NCBI RefSeq assembly: GCF_900109075.1
Contig: NZ_FNYS01000004.1
Location: 124,001 to 188,000 of the forward strand
DNA length: 64,000 nucleotides
Origin: Myroides marinus
GTDB lineage: Bacteria; Bacteroidota; Bacteroidia; Flavobacteriales; Flavobacteriaceae
Direction: 5' to 3'
Part shown: positions 35,909 to 43,993 of the stretch, in pieces
Position numbering within the stretch: the first letter of the stretch is position 1
Layout: each line of letters begins with the position of its first letter
Notes under the pieces: model-generated
Told to the model about the DNA's origin: nothing
The model's database searches: none
The model's input: only the letters and a program-made list of their open reading frames with translations
Made by a program: the position numbers and the translations under genes

Positions 35909-35980
35909 GACACGCATGTAATGCGTCTGTACTTTACGTGGTTTGTGGAAGTATATCGTGGGGCGTAAAGTATTACGTCC
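35909..35980. repeat. Pair of REP-like palindromes
   Basis: Two short hairpins in tandem: ACGCAT-GTA-ATGCGT (35912-35926) and GGGCGTAA-AGTA-TTACGTCC (35961-35980, one G-T pair). Both are followed by T/C-GTAC (GTCTGTAC and GTCCGTAC), so they look like degenerate copies of one mobile or repeated extragenic palindrome. The rest of the 860-bp gap (35189-36048) is AT-rich and, apart from the promoter, ncRNA candidate and inverted repeat already listed, appears empty; an 80-codon frame over this area has no family resemblance. Confidence 0.55.
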
Positions 35981-36013
35981 GTACTTGTGGATGTGTTGAG
36001 AGGATATAGATAT

Positions 36014-36044
36014 AAAAAAAGCTACAAGGTTAACTTGTAGCTTT
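36014..36044 (-). terminator. Terminator of the ftsX-uppP-truB unit
   Basis: The 11-bp stem AAAGCTACAAG/CTTGTAGCTTT (36018-36028 with 36034-36044) is followed on the minus strand by a T run (36020-36014). It lies just past the truB stop. Confidence 0.88.
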
Positions 36045-36048
36045 AGTC

Positions 36049-36765
36049 TTAATTATCTTGAGCGATTGCTTTTAATACTTGTTCTTCGAACTCTTCTGGG
36101 GTTACAGCATTGATAACGTCAAAGTCACCAATCTTAGTTCTGCGCAGTGCACTTAAATGGGCACCAGAGTTAACTTTATGTCCGAAGTCGTAAGCTAGAG
36201 ATCTGATGTAAGTTCCTTTAGAACAAACTACTCTAAAATCTACATTAGGCAACTCTGTTTTAGTTAATTCGAATTCTTCTATTGTGATAGGTCTAGTCGC
36301 TATCTCTACTTCTTCTCCTTTACGAGCGTGTTCGTATAGACGCTTACCATCCTTCTTTAGAGCAGAGAAGATAGGAGGACGTTGCTCTGTAGTACCCATA
36401 AATGATAGTCTAGCTTCGTCTAAAATCACTTCTGTGATGTGCTCTGTAGGGAATGTTTGATCTATTTCTGTCTCTAAGTCATAAGATGGAGTAGTACCAC
36501 CTAGTGTAATAGTTCCAGTGTATTCTTTTATCTGCCCTTGTAATTCACTAATTTGTTTAGTTGATTTACCAGTACAGATGATTAGTAGTCCTGATGCTAA
36601 CGGATCTAGTGTTCCTGCATGACCTACTTTAATCTTTTTTAAGTCAAAGTGTTTTTTTAATAGCCATTTGATCTTATTTACTGCTTGAAATGAAGACCAG
36701 TGTAATGGTTTGTCTATTAATAATATTTGGCCATTCTGAAAGGCCTCAGCATTGTATTGTATCAT
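36049..36765 (-). CDS. truB: tRNA pseudouridine(55) synthase
   Basis: TruB of 238 residues makes the pseudouridine at position 55 in the tRNA T-loop. Catalytic Asp54 lies in G-H-A-G-T-L-D-P-L-A-S-G, and the S-S-F-Q-A-V-N-K-I-K and C-S-K-G-T-Y-I-R-S-L-A-Y-D-F-G motifs are intact. The C-terminal PUA region is short, as in many Bacteroidota. It lies 2 bp after uppP, so the genes are translationally coupled in the ftsX-DUF3098-uppP-truB unit. Confidence 0.96.
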   Translation of the reverse strand: MIQYNAEAFQNGQILLIDKPLHWSSFQAVNKIKWLLKKHFDLKKIKVGHAGTLDPLASGLLIICTGKSTKQISELQGQIKEYTGTITLGGTTPSYDLETEIDQTFPTEHITEVILDEARLSFMGTTEQRPPIFSALKKDGKRLYEHARKGEEVEIATRPITIEEFELTKTELPNVDFRVVCSKGTYIRSLAYDFGHKVNSGAHLSALRRTKIGDFDVINAVTPEEFEEQVLKAIAQDN

Positions 36766-36767
36766 TA

Positions 36768-37574
36768 TTATTTAAGATATCCGAAGTATAATAATAGTAT
36801 AGCTCCAGCTATAATTCTGTAGTATCCCCAAGGTTTAAAACCATACTTTTTGATAATTCCAATAAAGAATTTGATAGCTATGATCGATACGATAAACGCT
36901 AACACATTTCCTAATAAGAATAATTTCATGTTTTCAGGACTGTCTAGTAATATCTCGTATCCTATTCTACCTGACTCATATTTTTTTAGTACAATAGAGT
37001 ACACAGTCACAGCAGCCATAGTAGGTACAGCTAAGAAGAATGAAAATTCAGCAGCTACTTGACGAGAAAGTCCTTGTTGCATACCTCCGATGATAGATGC
37101 AGCAGAACGACTCGTACCTGGCATCATCGCAAGACATTGCCAGAAACCGATAGTAACAGCTTGTTTGATAGTAATATCTTCTTCTCTAACTGTCTTAGGG
37201 TTTTTAAAGTATTTGTCAATAAAGATTAATACAAAACCACCTATGATAAGCATAATAGCGATATAGATAGTCTCTCCTAATACCTTGTCAATAGCTTCGT
37301 CAAATAACTTTCCTAATACAAGAGCAGGGATAACTGCTAGAACTAGTTTTTTATAGAAGTTAAGTTTACTGAAGTCAAAGAATTTTCTCCAATATAAGGC
37401 TACTACGGCTAAGATAGCTCCAAACTGAATAGCGGTTTGGAATAATTTTACGAATTCGTCTTCTTGGATACCATAAGCAGAACTTACGAATATCATATGT
37501 GCAGTAGATGATACTGGCAAATATTCAGTTAATCCTTCGACTATGGCTAGGAGGATAGCTTGTATTAAATCCAT
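36768..37574 (-). CDS. uppP: Undecaprenyl-diphosphatase (BacA/UppP)
   Basis: Integral membrane phosphatase of 268 residues that recycles undecaprenyl pyrophosphate to the monophosphate carrier for peptidoglycan and glycan export. The two hallmark motifs are present: E-G-L-T-E-Y-L-P-V-S-S-T-A-H near residues 13-26 and M-P-G-T-S-R-S-A in the middle. About eight hydrophobic helices are visible. It is located between DUF3098 and truB, a conserved flavobacterial neighbourhood that links cell division (ftsX) with cell-wall carrier recycling. Confidence 0.96.
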   Translation of the reverse strand: MDLIQAILLAIVEGLTEYLPVSSTAHMIFVSSAYGIQEDEFVKLFQTAIQFGAILAVVALYWRKFFDFSKLNFYKKLVLAVIPALVLGKLFDEAIDKVLGETIYIAIMLIIGGFVLIFIDKYFKNPKTVREEDITIKQAVTIGFWQCLAMMPGTSRSAASIIGGMQQGLSRQVAAEFSFFLAVPTMAAVTVYSIVLKKYESGRIGYEILLDSPENMKLFLLGNVLAFIVSIIAIKFFIGIIKKYGFKPWGYYRIIAGAILLLYFGYLK

Positions 37575-37592
37575 TTAATGTAATATAATTGT

Positions 37593-37853
37593 TTATTGAT
37601 TGTCTTTCATTGGTGTGTTATCTTTCTTGAAGATAGCGTAGATAGCAACCCCTATCCCGATAAAGAATACTGTAGGTGCTAAGTGGATACGTCTAAAGCT
37701 ATAGATGTCTTCATTAAACTCTGTAGGAACATCATTAGTAGCTCCAGCCATTAGGATAAAACTAAGTGCAATAAGTGCAATACTGATTAGTAGTATGATG
37801 TAGTTCTTTTTAGCAAAAAGAAGTACGTTTTTATTTTGTTCTAGATCTTTCAT
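37593..37853 (-). CDS. DUF3098 small membrane protein
   Basis: Protein of 86 residues with two hydrophobic helices (about 18-36 and 61-79) joined by a short loop containing the D-V-P-T-E-F-N-E-D-I-Y-S-F-R-R-I-H-L-A-P family signature. The function is unknown. It is almost always beside ftsX in Bacteroidota and here starts 2 bp after the ftsX stop, so a role in division or envelope control together with FtsX is likely but unproven. Confidence 0.87.
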   Translation of the reverse strand: MKDLEQNKNVLLFAKKNYIILLISIALIALSFILMAGATNDVPTEFNEDIYSFRRIHLAPTVFFIGIGVAIYAIFKKDNTPMKDNQ

Positions 37854-37855
37854 GG

Positions 37856-38737
37856 TTAATAAAGTTCGTCTGATTTAAGGTTTAAAAATCGTTGAGTAGC
37901 AAAGAAAGTACTTATACTAGTGATAATTATACCAAGTATAATGATGCCTACTGATACTAGTACTAGTGGCATATAGTCTTCCTTAGGATTGATATTTAAA
38001 TCTGGTAATTTACTGTCTGCATAGAAAGTTAATGCAGTGATGGCAACAATAGCTAAAATAGAGCTAATCACTCCTAATTTAATACTGTGTATTATAAAAG
38101 GGCGTCTGATGAAGCGCTTAGTAGCACCTACCATTTGCATTGTTTTAATTGTGAATCGGCTAGAGAAGATTAATAGACGAAGCGAGCTATTAATTAATAG
38201 CATAGATATTACAGTCATGAAAGCTGCAATGATTAATGACCACTTAGTAATCTTGTCTACATTTTCGTTTACTAGATCTACTAATTGTTTATCATACTTA
38301 ATATCAGAGATAGCCGTATTAGTATTTAACTCTTTTAGGATAGTATCTATACTATCGTTCACTACATATTCTCCCTTAAGATGTATGTCATAAGAGTCTT
38401 GTAATGGGTTAAATCCTAGGTACTCTACGAAGTCTTCACCTAGAGTTTCTTGGTGTTCTTTAGCTGCATCTTCTTTAGATACGAATTTAGCTTCTTTGAT
38501 ATATTCTTGTTTAGCTAGGTTAGCTCCGAATTTATCTAAGTCAGCTTTGTTTGTTTTTTTGTCAAAGAATATTGTCATAGGAATATTCTCTCTAAAATTA
38601 TCAGAGATTTTTTTAGAGTTAATAACAAAAAGACTTAGTGTTCCTAATAAGAATAGAACTAAAAAGATACTAAGGATTACTGAAAAATAAGACGAGATTA
38701 ATCTTCGCTTTTGATATTTTTCATACGAGCTTGCCAT
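37856..38737 (-). CDS. ftsX: Cell division protein FtsX
   Basis: FtsX-type permease of 293 residues: an N-terminal cytoplasmic stub, TM1 (about 15-36), a periplasmic domain (about 40-165: N-I-P-M-T-I-F-F-D, L-G-F-N-P-L-Q-D-S-Y), then three TM segments with the conserved G-A-T-K-R-F-I-R-R-P-F region. It pairs with the ATPase FtsE to regulate peptidoglycan hydrolases at the septum; ftsE is not in this window, which is common in Bacteroidota, where the two genes are apart. It is the first gene of its operon. I could not find a full consensus promoter upstream. Confidence 0.93.
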   Translation of the reverse strand: MASSYEKYQKRRLISSYFSVILSIFLVLFLLGTLSLFVINSKKISDNFRENIPMTIFFDKKTNKADLDKFGANLAKQEYIKEAKFVSKEDAAKEHQETLGEDFVEYLGFNPLQDSYDIHLKGEYVVNDSIDTILKELNTNTAISDIKYDKQLVDLVNENVDKITKWSLIIAAFMTVISMLLINSSLRLLIFSSRFTIKTMQMVGATKRFIRRPFIIHSIKLGVISSILAIVAITALTFYADSKLPDLNINPKEDYMPLVLVSVGIIILGIIITSISTFFATQRFLNLKSDELY

Positions 38738-38829
38738 ATACTGAAATTTAAGTGTGTAAAAATAACAAACAAAAATGTTTTTATTAAGACAATAACGATT
38801 AAAGTTTTCTAATTGTTATAAATATAGTT

Positions 38830-38988
38830 TATTTTTGCCTGAACTGATGGTTTTTTTGTTGAAATCGCATCTTGAGAAGAACGGAGTCTGCATTTTTGTT
38901 GCCTGTTTTAGTTCGGTTTTTAAAGTATTTATAGTAGTTTAGTCAAAAATATTTTGATTCTTACTTATAATGTATTTACTAAACCGAA
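38830..38988 (+). promoter_or_regulatory. leuS leader region with possible leader ORF and alternative hairpins
   Basis: A -7 box TATTTTTG (38830-38837) is followed by a 31-codon frame (ATG 38847, stop 38940-38942) starting M-V-F-L-L-K-S-H-L. The segment AGTTCGGTTT (38910-38919) can pair either with CTGAACT upstream (38839-38845) or with AAACCGAA downstream (38981-38988), two mutually exclusive stems. A second possible start lies nearer the gene: TTG 39003-39005 with TACAATTTG 39022-39030. This may be a regulated leader; whether the small frame is translated is unknown. Confidence 0.3.
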
Positions 38989-39047
38989 TGGGATAGATGA
39001 GGTTGAATAAGAATCCAAGTGTACAATTTGATATATATAATAATAGT

Positions 39048-41861
39048 ATGAAGTATTATCCAAACGAAATTGAAGCTAAATGGCAGAAATTTTGGAAAGA
39101 AAACCAAACTTTCAAAACTGAGAATGACGCTGATAAGCCGAAGTATTACATCTTAGACATGTTCCCATATCCATCAGGAGCTGGGTTACACGTGGGACAC
39201 CCACTCGGATATATCGCATCAGATATCTACACTCGTTTTAAACGCCAAAAAGGTTTTAATGTCCTCCACCCACAAGGGTACGATAGCTTTGGACTTCCTG
39301 CTGAGCAGTATGCTATTCAGACAGGTCAGCACCCTGCTGTAACAACTGAGGCAAATATCGCTAGATATAGAGAGCAATTAGATAAAATTGGATTCTCTTT
39401 TGACTGGAGTAGAGAAGTACGTACTTCTAATGCTGATTATTATAAGCATACACAATGGATATTTATCCAATTGTTTAATGCGTGGTATAATAAAGTGAGT
39501 GATAAAGCTGAATCAATTGATACACTTGTAGCTATTTTTGAAAAAGAAGGAAATGCAAATGTACAGGCTGTATGTGATGAGGCTATCGAAATATTTACTG
39601 CTGCTCAATGGAACGCATTAAGCGCAGAAGAAAAAGAAACTATCTTATTAAAGTATAGAATGACATACTTAGCAGAGACTGAAGTTAACTGGTGTCCTGC
39701 ACTAGGTACTGTTTTGGCTAATGATGAGATTAAAGATGGTTTGTCTGAAAGAGGTGGACACCCTGTAATTAGAAAAAAAATGAAACAGTGGAGTATGCGT
39801 ATTTCTGCTTATGCAGAACGTTTACTTCAAGGATTAGAAGATATTGACTGGACAGAGAGTATTAAAGAGAGCCAAAGAAACTGGATAGGTAAATCTGTAG
39901 GAGCATCTGTGGTATTTAACTTAAAAGAGAGTGATGATACAATAGAGGTGTTTACTACTAGACCTGATACTATTTTCGGTGTTAGTTTTATGACCCTTGC
40001 TCCAGAGCATGACTTAGTAAGAAAGATTACTACTGCAGAGCAAAAAGAGGCAGTAGAGGCTTATATAGATGCGACTTCAAAAAGAAGTGAGCGCGATCGT
40101 ATGGCTGATGTTAAGACTATCTCTGGTGTATTTACTGGAGCGTATGCTGAACATCCTTTCACTAAAGCGCCTATTGAAATATGGATTGGTGATTATGTGT
40201 TAGCTGGATATGGTACAGGTGCTGTTATGGCTGTTCCTTGTGGTGATACTAGAGACTACGCTTTTGCTAAGCATTTTAATATTGAGATTAAAAATATCTT
40301 TGATCAAGATATCTCTGAAGAAGCTTATGCAGAGAAAGAAGGTTTCTTATTAGTAGAGTCTGATTTCTTAAACGGATTAGGATATAAAGAAGCTACTGCT
40401 AAAGCAATCGTAGAATTAGAGAAAATAGGACAAGGAAAAGGTAAGACGAATTACCGTTTACGCGATGCTGTATTCTCTCGTCAACGTTACTGGGGAGAAC
40501 CATTCCCTGTGTATTATGTAAACAATCTTCCTAAGATGATTGACAAAAAATATTTGCCAATCGTTCTTCCTGAAGTAGAAAAGTATTTGCCAACAGAAGA
40601 TGGACAACCACCTTTAGGTAATGCTGCTGTTTGGGCTTGGGATACTGTAAATAATAAAGTAGTAGAGAATGATAGGATAGATGGAGTAACTGTATTCCCT
40701 CTAGAATTAAATACTATGCCAGGATGGGCTGGTTCTTCATGGTATTGGATGCGTTATATGGATCCTCAAAATACTGAAGATATCGCTTCTCCTGAAGCTT
40801 TGGCTTATTGGCAAAATGTTGACTTATATATAGGAGGTAGTGAGCATGCTACAGGACACTTATTGTACAGTCGTTTTTGGAATAAGTTTTTAAAGGATTT
40901 CGGTGTTGCTCCAACAGAAGAACCTTTTAAAAAGTTAATCAACCAAGGGATGATCTTAGGTACATCTGCTTTTGTTTATAGAATAGATGGTACGAATAAG
41001 TTTATCTCTAAAGATATGATTAAGGATGAGAAAGTTCAACAGTTATACGCTTATGTAGGGCTAGTGAACTCTTCGTCTGAATTAGATACAGAAGGATTTA
41101 AGGCATGGAGACCAGATTATGCTAATGCAGAATTTATACTTAATGCTAATGGTAAATATATTGTAGGACATGAGGTAGAGAAGATGTCTAAGTCTTACTT
41201 TAACGTTGTGAATCCTGATGATATCTGTGAGGAATACGGAGCTGATACACTTCGTTTATACGAAATGTTCTTAGGTCCTTTAGAGCAAGCTAAACCTTGG
41301 AATACTGCTGGTATCTCTGGTGTGGCTGGATTCTTAAAGAAATTGTGGAGACTATACGCAGATGATAATGGAGTGGTGATTACTAATGATGAGCCTACTG
41401 CAGAAATGTATAAATCACTTCACAAAACAATAAAGAAGGTTACTGAAGATATAGAGAACTTCTCTTTTAATACTTCTGTTTCTCAATTTATGATTTGTGT
41501 GAATGAATTAGCGCAACAAAAGTGTAATCACAGAGCAATATTAGAACCTCTAGCAATAGTTGTTTCTCCTTACGCTCCTCATATTGCTGAAGAGTTGTGG
41601 TCTATGTTAGGACATACTACTTCTATTACGTATGCTGAATTCCCAGAATTCAATGCGTCTTATTTAGTAGAGAGTGCAAAAGAGTACCCAGTGTCGTTTA
41701 ATGGAAAAATGAGATTTAAAATTGAGTTACCATTAGATTTAACTGAAGAGGAAATTAAAGCAATCATTCTAGCAGATGAAAGAACAGTAGCTCAACTTCA
41801 AGGTAGAGAGCCTAAGAAAGTAATTATTGTTCCTGGTAAAATTATCAACTTAGTAGGATAA
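39048..41861 (+). CDS. leuS: Leucyl-tRNA synthetase
   Basis: Class I synthetase of 937 residues. The ATG at 39048 (M-K-Y-Y-P-N-E-I-E-A-K-W-Q) is the family start; the frame extends 17 codons upstream over a promoter-like region. Seen are the HIGH motif as H-V-G-H (48-51), a connective editing domain (T-T-R-P-D-T-I-F-G-V-S-F, then G-T-G-A-V-M-A-V-P-C-G-D), the W-Y-W-M-R-Y-M-D-P and G-S-E-H-A-T-G-H-L-L-Y-S-R-F-W catalytic segments, K712-M-S-K-S, and the anticodon domain. An insertion after the first catalytic segment (about 155-210), rich in Glu and Ala, seems to be a Bacteroidota feature. The gene is monocistronic with a terminator. Confidence 0.96.
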   Translation: MKYYPNEIEAKWQKFWKENQTFKTENDADKPKYYILDMFPYPSGAGLHVGHPLGYIASDIYTRFKRQKGFNVLHPQGYDSFGLPAEQYAIQTGQHPAVTTEANIARYREQLDKIGFSFDWSREVRTSNADYYKHTQWIFIQLFNAWYNKVSDKAESIDTLVAIFEKEGNANVQAVCDEAIEIFTAAQWNALSAEEKETILLKYRMTYLAETEVNWCPALGTVLANDEIKDGLSERGGHPVIRKKMKQWSMRISAYAERLLQGLEDIDWTESIKESQRNWIGKSVGASVVFNLKESDDTIEVFTTRPDTIFGVSFMTLAPEHDLVRKITTAEQKEAVEAYIDATSKRSERDRMADVKTISGVFTGAYAEHPFTKAPIEIWIGDYVLAGYGTGAVMAVPCGDTRDYAFAKHFNIEIKNIFDQDISEEAYAEKEGFLLVESDFLNGLGYKEATAKAIVELEKIGQGKGKTNYRLRDAVFSRQRYWGEPFPVYYVNNLPKMIDKKYLPIVLPEVEKYLPTEDGQPPLGNAAVWAWDTVNNKVVENDRIDGVTVFPLELNTMPGWAGSSWYWMRYMDPQNTEDIASPEALAYWQNVDLYIGGSEHATGHLLYSRFWNKFLKDFGVAPTEEPFKKLINQGMILGTSAFVYRIDGTNKFISKDMIKDEKVQQLYAYVGLVNSSSELDTEGFKAWRPDYANAEFILNANGKYIVGHEVEKMSKSYFNVVNPDDICEEYGADTLRLYEMFLGPLEQAKPWNTAGISGVAGFLKKLWRLYADDNGVVITNDEPTAEMYKSLHKTIKKVTEDIENFSFNTSVSQFMICVNELAQQKCNHRAILEPLAIVVSPYAPHIAEELWSMLGHTTSITYAEFPEFNASYLVESAKEYPVSFNGKMRFKIELPLDLTEEEIKAIILADERTVAQLQGREPKKVIIVPGKIINLVG

Positions 41862-41903
41862 GAATTTGATAGGTAAAAAAGACTTGTCAAAATTGAAATA
41901 AAG

Positions 41904-41943
41904 GAAATGCCTTAGTCGTAAAACTAAGGCATTTCTATTTTTA
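41904..41943 (+). terminator. Intrinsic terminator after leuS
   Basis: The 12-bp stem GAAATGCCTTAG/CTAAGGCATTTC (41904-41915 with 41924-41935) is followed by TATTTTT. Confidence 0.82.
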
Positions 41944-42033
41944 TTAATTCAGTAATAGGTGAGGAAGAATATTAGGAAGAAAATAATAGGGGGCGTAGTT
42001 CTTTAATCTGTGTCATCAAATACATGTCAAAAT

Positions 42034-42068
42034 AAAAAAGGGTTGTTGGCATATGCTAACAACCCTTT
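42034..42068 (-). terminator. Terminator of the SPOR-domain gene
   Basis: A near-perfect 16-bp inverted repeat (42037-42052 with 42053-42068, one G-U in RNA) is followed on the minus strand by a T run (42039-42034). Confidence 0.85.
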
Positions 42069-42086
42069 ATATATAAGGTGTAATTT

Positions 42087-42467
42087 TTATTTACCTGGTC
42101 TAATCAATAAGGCGTGTTCAAAGTCTTTTTGAATTAACTTTAAGTTGCGTTCAGCATCTAGTCTAGTTTTATAATTTCCTACCATAACTTTATAAGAAGG
42201 ATTCGTATAAACGATAGTAGCATTAACATCTGGATACATTCTTCTGAATGTGCTTAAAGCAGATTTTGCTTCAGGACTTTTACCGTAAAAGATTTGAATT
42301 TTGAATTTGTCGTTAACGGCAGTAGAAGTATTGTTGTTTTTTTTCTTGTTTAGTAGCTCCTTTACAGCTGAGGGCTCATTTAGCGTAGTTTTAGAAGACT
42401 GCGCTATAATTAGGTTATTAGTAAATACAACTAGGTTTAAGACAAGAAAATTTCTTAAAAATCTCAT
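42087..42467 (-). CDS. Secreted SPOR-domain protein
   Basis: Protein of 126 residues when started at the ATG 42465-42467 (M-R-F-L-R-N-F-L-V-L). The longer frame (18 more codons) is rejected because an exact -7 promoter box lies inside it and because the signal peptide then starts properly. The signal peptide ends near I-I-A-Q. A low-complexity linker (K-K-K-N-N-N-T-S-T) leads to a SPOR domain (about 50-126: F-K-I-Q-I-F-Y-G, A-x-S-A-L-S-T-F-R-R-M-Y-P-D, Y-K-V-M-V-G-N-Y). SPOR domains bind denuded glycan strands of septal peptidoglycan. It is divergent from the respiratory operon. Confidence 0.85.
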   Translation of the reverse strand: MRFLRNFLVLNLVVFTNNLIIAQSSKTTLNEPSAVKELLNKKKNNNTSTAVNDKFKIQIFYGKSPEAKSALSTFRRMYPDVNATIVYTNPSYKVMVGNYKTRLDAERNLKLIQKDFEHALLIRPGK

Positions 42468-42485
42468 AATGAATAATGTTTGAGA

Positions 42486-42493
42486 CAAATTTA
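42486..42493 (-). promoter_or_regulatory. -7 box of the SPOR-domain gene
   Basis: TAAATTTG on the minus strand, exact consensus, 18 bp before the ATG; -33 is weak. It decides the start codon. Confidence 0.5.
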
Positions 42494-42567
42494 CAAATAA
42501 TCTTGATAATGAGGTATTCAAGTCTTATTTAGAACGCATATAAATTGACTTTTAAGGGAAGTAAAGG

Positions 42568-42598
42568 TTTTAAGAGTAAGTCATAAATTGTATTTTTG
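42568..42598 (+). promoter_or_regulatory. Promoter of the act-cox respiratory operon
   Basis: TATTTTTG (42591-42598) is an exact -7 box, with TTT (42568-42570) 20 bp upstream as an imperfect -33. The leader is about 80 nt before actA. No internal terminator is visible until 53959, so this promoter may serve all eight genes. Confidence 0.55.
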
Positions 42599-42684
42599 TC
42601 GGAGTTTGTAAATAAGGTGTATAAGATAGCGGTCTAATTGGCTGTTAAATAAGACCAAGTTTAGTTGAAAATCATTTTATAACT

Positions 42685-43959
42685 ATGAAAAAAGTGGGTA
42701 ACCATAATTCGTTTTCAAAGATTTTATTCTTTTGTTTAGCGTTAATGCTATCGTTTACTACAATTTCGTTTGCTCAAGATGCAGCAAAAGGTAAGGAATT
42801 GTTTAACTCTAACTGTGCGGCTTGTCACAAGTTAGATGGAAATTCTACTGGACCAGCACTTCGTGGAGTAGTTGAGCGACACGATGTAGCGTGGCTACAC
42901 AAGTGGATTAAGAGTAGTTCTTCATTGATTAAATCTGGAGATGCTGCTGCTGTTAAATTATTTAACGACTGGAATAAGGTTGTTATGAATGACTTCCCTG
43001 CATTGTCAGACGAGGATATTGATAACATTTTAGCTTATACGTCAGAAGTTAAAGCAGAGCCTAAAACTCCTGTTCAAGGTGGTGGAGCTGCTGCTGGTAA
43101 TGGTAACAATGATGGTGTTTCTAATATGGTAGTATTAGGTGCATTAGTTATCGTTTTAATGCTTTTAGTTACAATGTTGTTCTTCGTTAAGAAGATTTTA
43201 AACAAAGTAGTTGAAGCTAATGGATTAACTCCTGAAGTACGCAAAACTGTTCCATTATGTGCAGCATTCGTTAAAAATAAATTTTTAGTGATTGTATCTG
43301 TACTAGTATTTGTATTAATCGGATCATACTTCGCTTATGGTTGGATGATGCAAGTAGGTGTTGATAAAGGATACGAACCTATTCAACCAATTCACTTCTC
43401 TCACAAGATTCACGCTGGAGATAACGGTATTGATTGTAAATACTGTCACTCATCTGCTAGATCAAGTAAGACATCAGGTATTCCTTCATTAAATGTTTGT
43501 ATGAACTGTCATAAAAACATTAGTGAATTTACAGGTCAAGAAGGTGTTGATTATGGTAAATACACTCCTGAGTTCTACACAGGTGAGATTCAAAAATTAT
43601 ACGATGCAGTAGGATGGGATCCATCAACTCAAAAATACACTGGAAAAGAAAAACCAGTTAAATGGGTTAGAATTCACAACTTACCTGACTTCGCATATTA
43701 CAACCACTCTCAACACGTTAATGTTGCAGGTTTAGAATGTCAAACTTGTCACGGACCAGTTGAAGAAATGGAAATTATGAGACAACACTCTCCATTAACA
43801 ATGGGATGGTGTATTGACTGTCACAGAAAAACTGACGTTAAGTTAGAAAGCAATGAGTACTACGCTAAAATTCACAAAGAATTATCTGAGAAGTATGGAG
43901 TTGAGAAATTGACTGTTGCTCAAATGGGAGGTTTAGAATGTGGTAAATGTCACTATTAA
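42685..43959 (+). CDS. actA: Alternative complex III subunit A, six-haem cytochrome c
   Basis: Membrane-anchored multihaem cytochrome of 424 residues that takes electrons from the iron-sulfur subunit ActB and passes them toward cytochrome c or the oxidase. There is a signal (about 11-31), then a mono-haem cytochrome c domain (C44-A-A-C-H48) and two TM segments (about 145-168 and 199-222). A penta-haem domain follows, with CxxCH motifs starting at Cys251, 272, 352, 376 and 419. The mono-haem front domain is additional to the five-haem ActA core known from Rhodothermus. It is first in the operon. Confidence 0.92.
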   Translation: MKKVGNHNSFSKILFFCLALMLSFTTISFAQDAAKGKELFNSNCAACHKLDGNSTGPALRGVVERHDVAWLHKWIKSSSSLIKSGDAAAVKLFNDWNKVVMNDFPALSDEDIDNILAYTSEVKAEPKTPVQGGGAAAGNGNNDGVSNMVVLGALVIVLMLLVTMLFFVKKILNKVVEANGLTPEVRKTVPLCAAFVKNKFLVIVSVLVFVLIGSYFAYGWMMQVGVDKGYEPIQPIHFSHKIHAGDNGIDCKYCHSSARSSKTSGIPSLNVCMNCHKNISEFTGQEGVDYGKYTPEFYTGEIQKLYDAVGWDPSTQKYTGKEKPVKWVRIHNLPDFAYYNHSQHVNVAGLECQTCHGPVEEMEIMRQHSPLTMGWCIDCHRKTDVKLESNEYYAKIHKELSEKYGVEKLTVAQMGGLECGKCHY

Positions 43960-43993
43960 TAATTTAAGAATAAGAAGCTAATATATATATACA

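Noticed and set aside
35726..35968. 80-codon plus-strand frame in the gene-poor gap
   Set aside because: No recognisable domain, Cys/Ile/Tyr-rich random-looking composition, and it runs through the two REP-like palindromes.
38997..39047. Extended N-terminus of leuS
   Set aside because: The family start is at 39048, and the extension covers promoter-like sequence.
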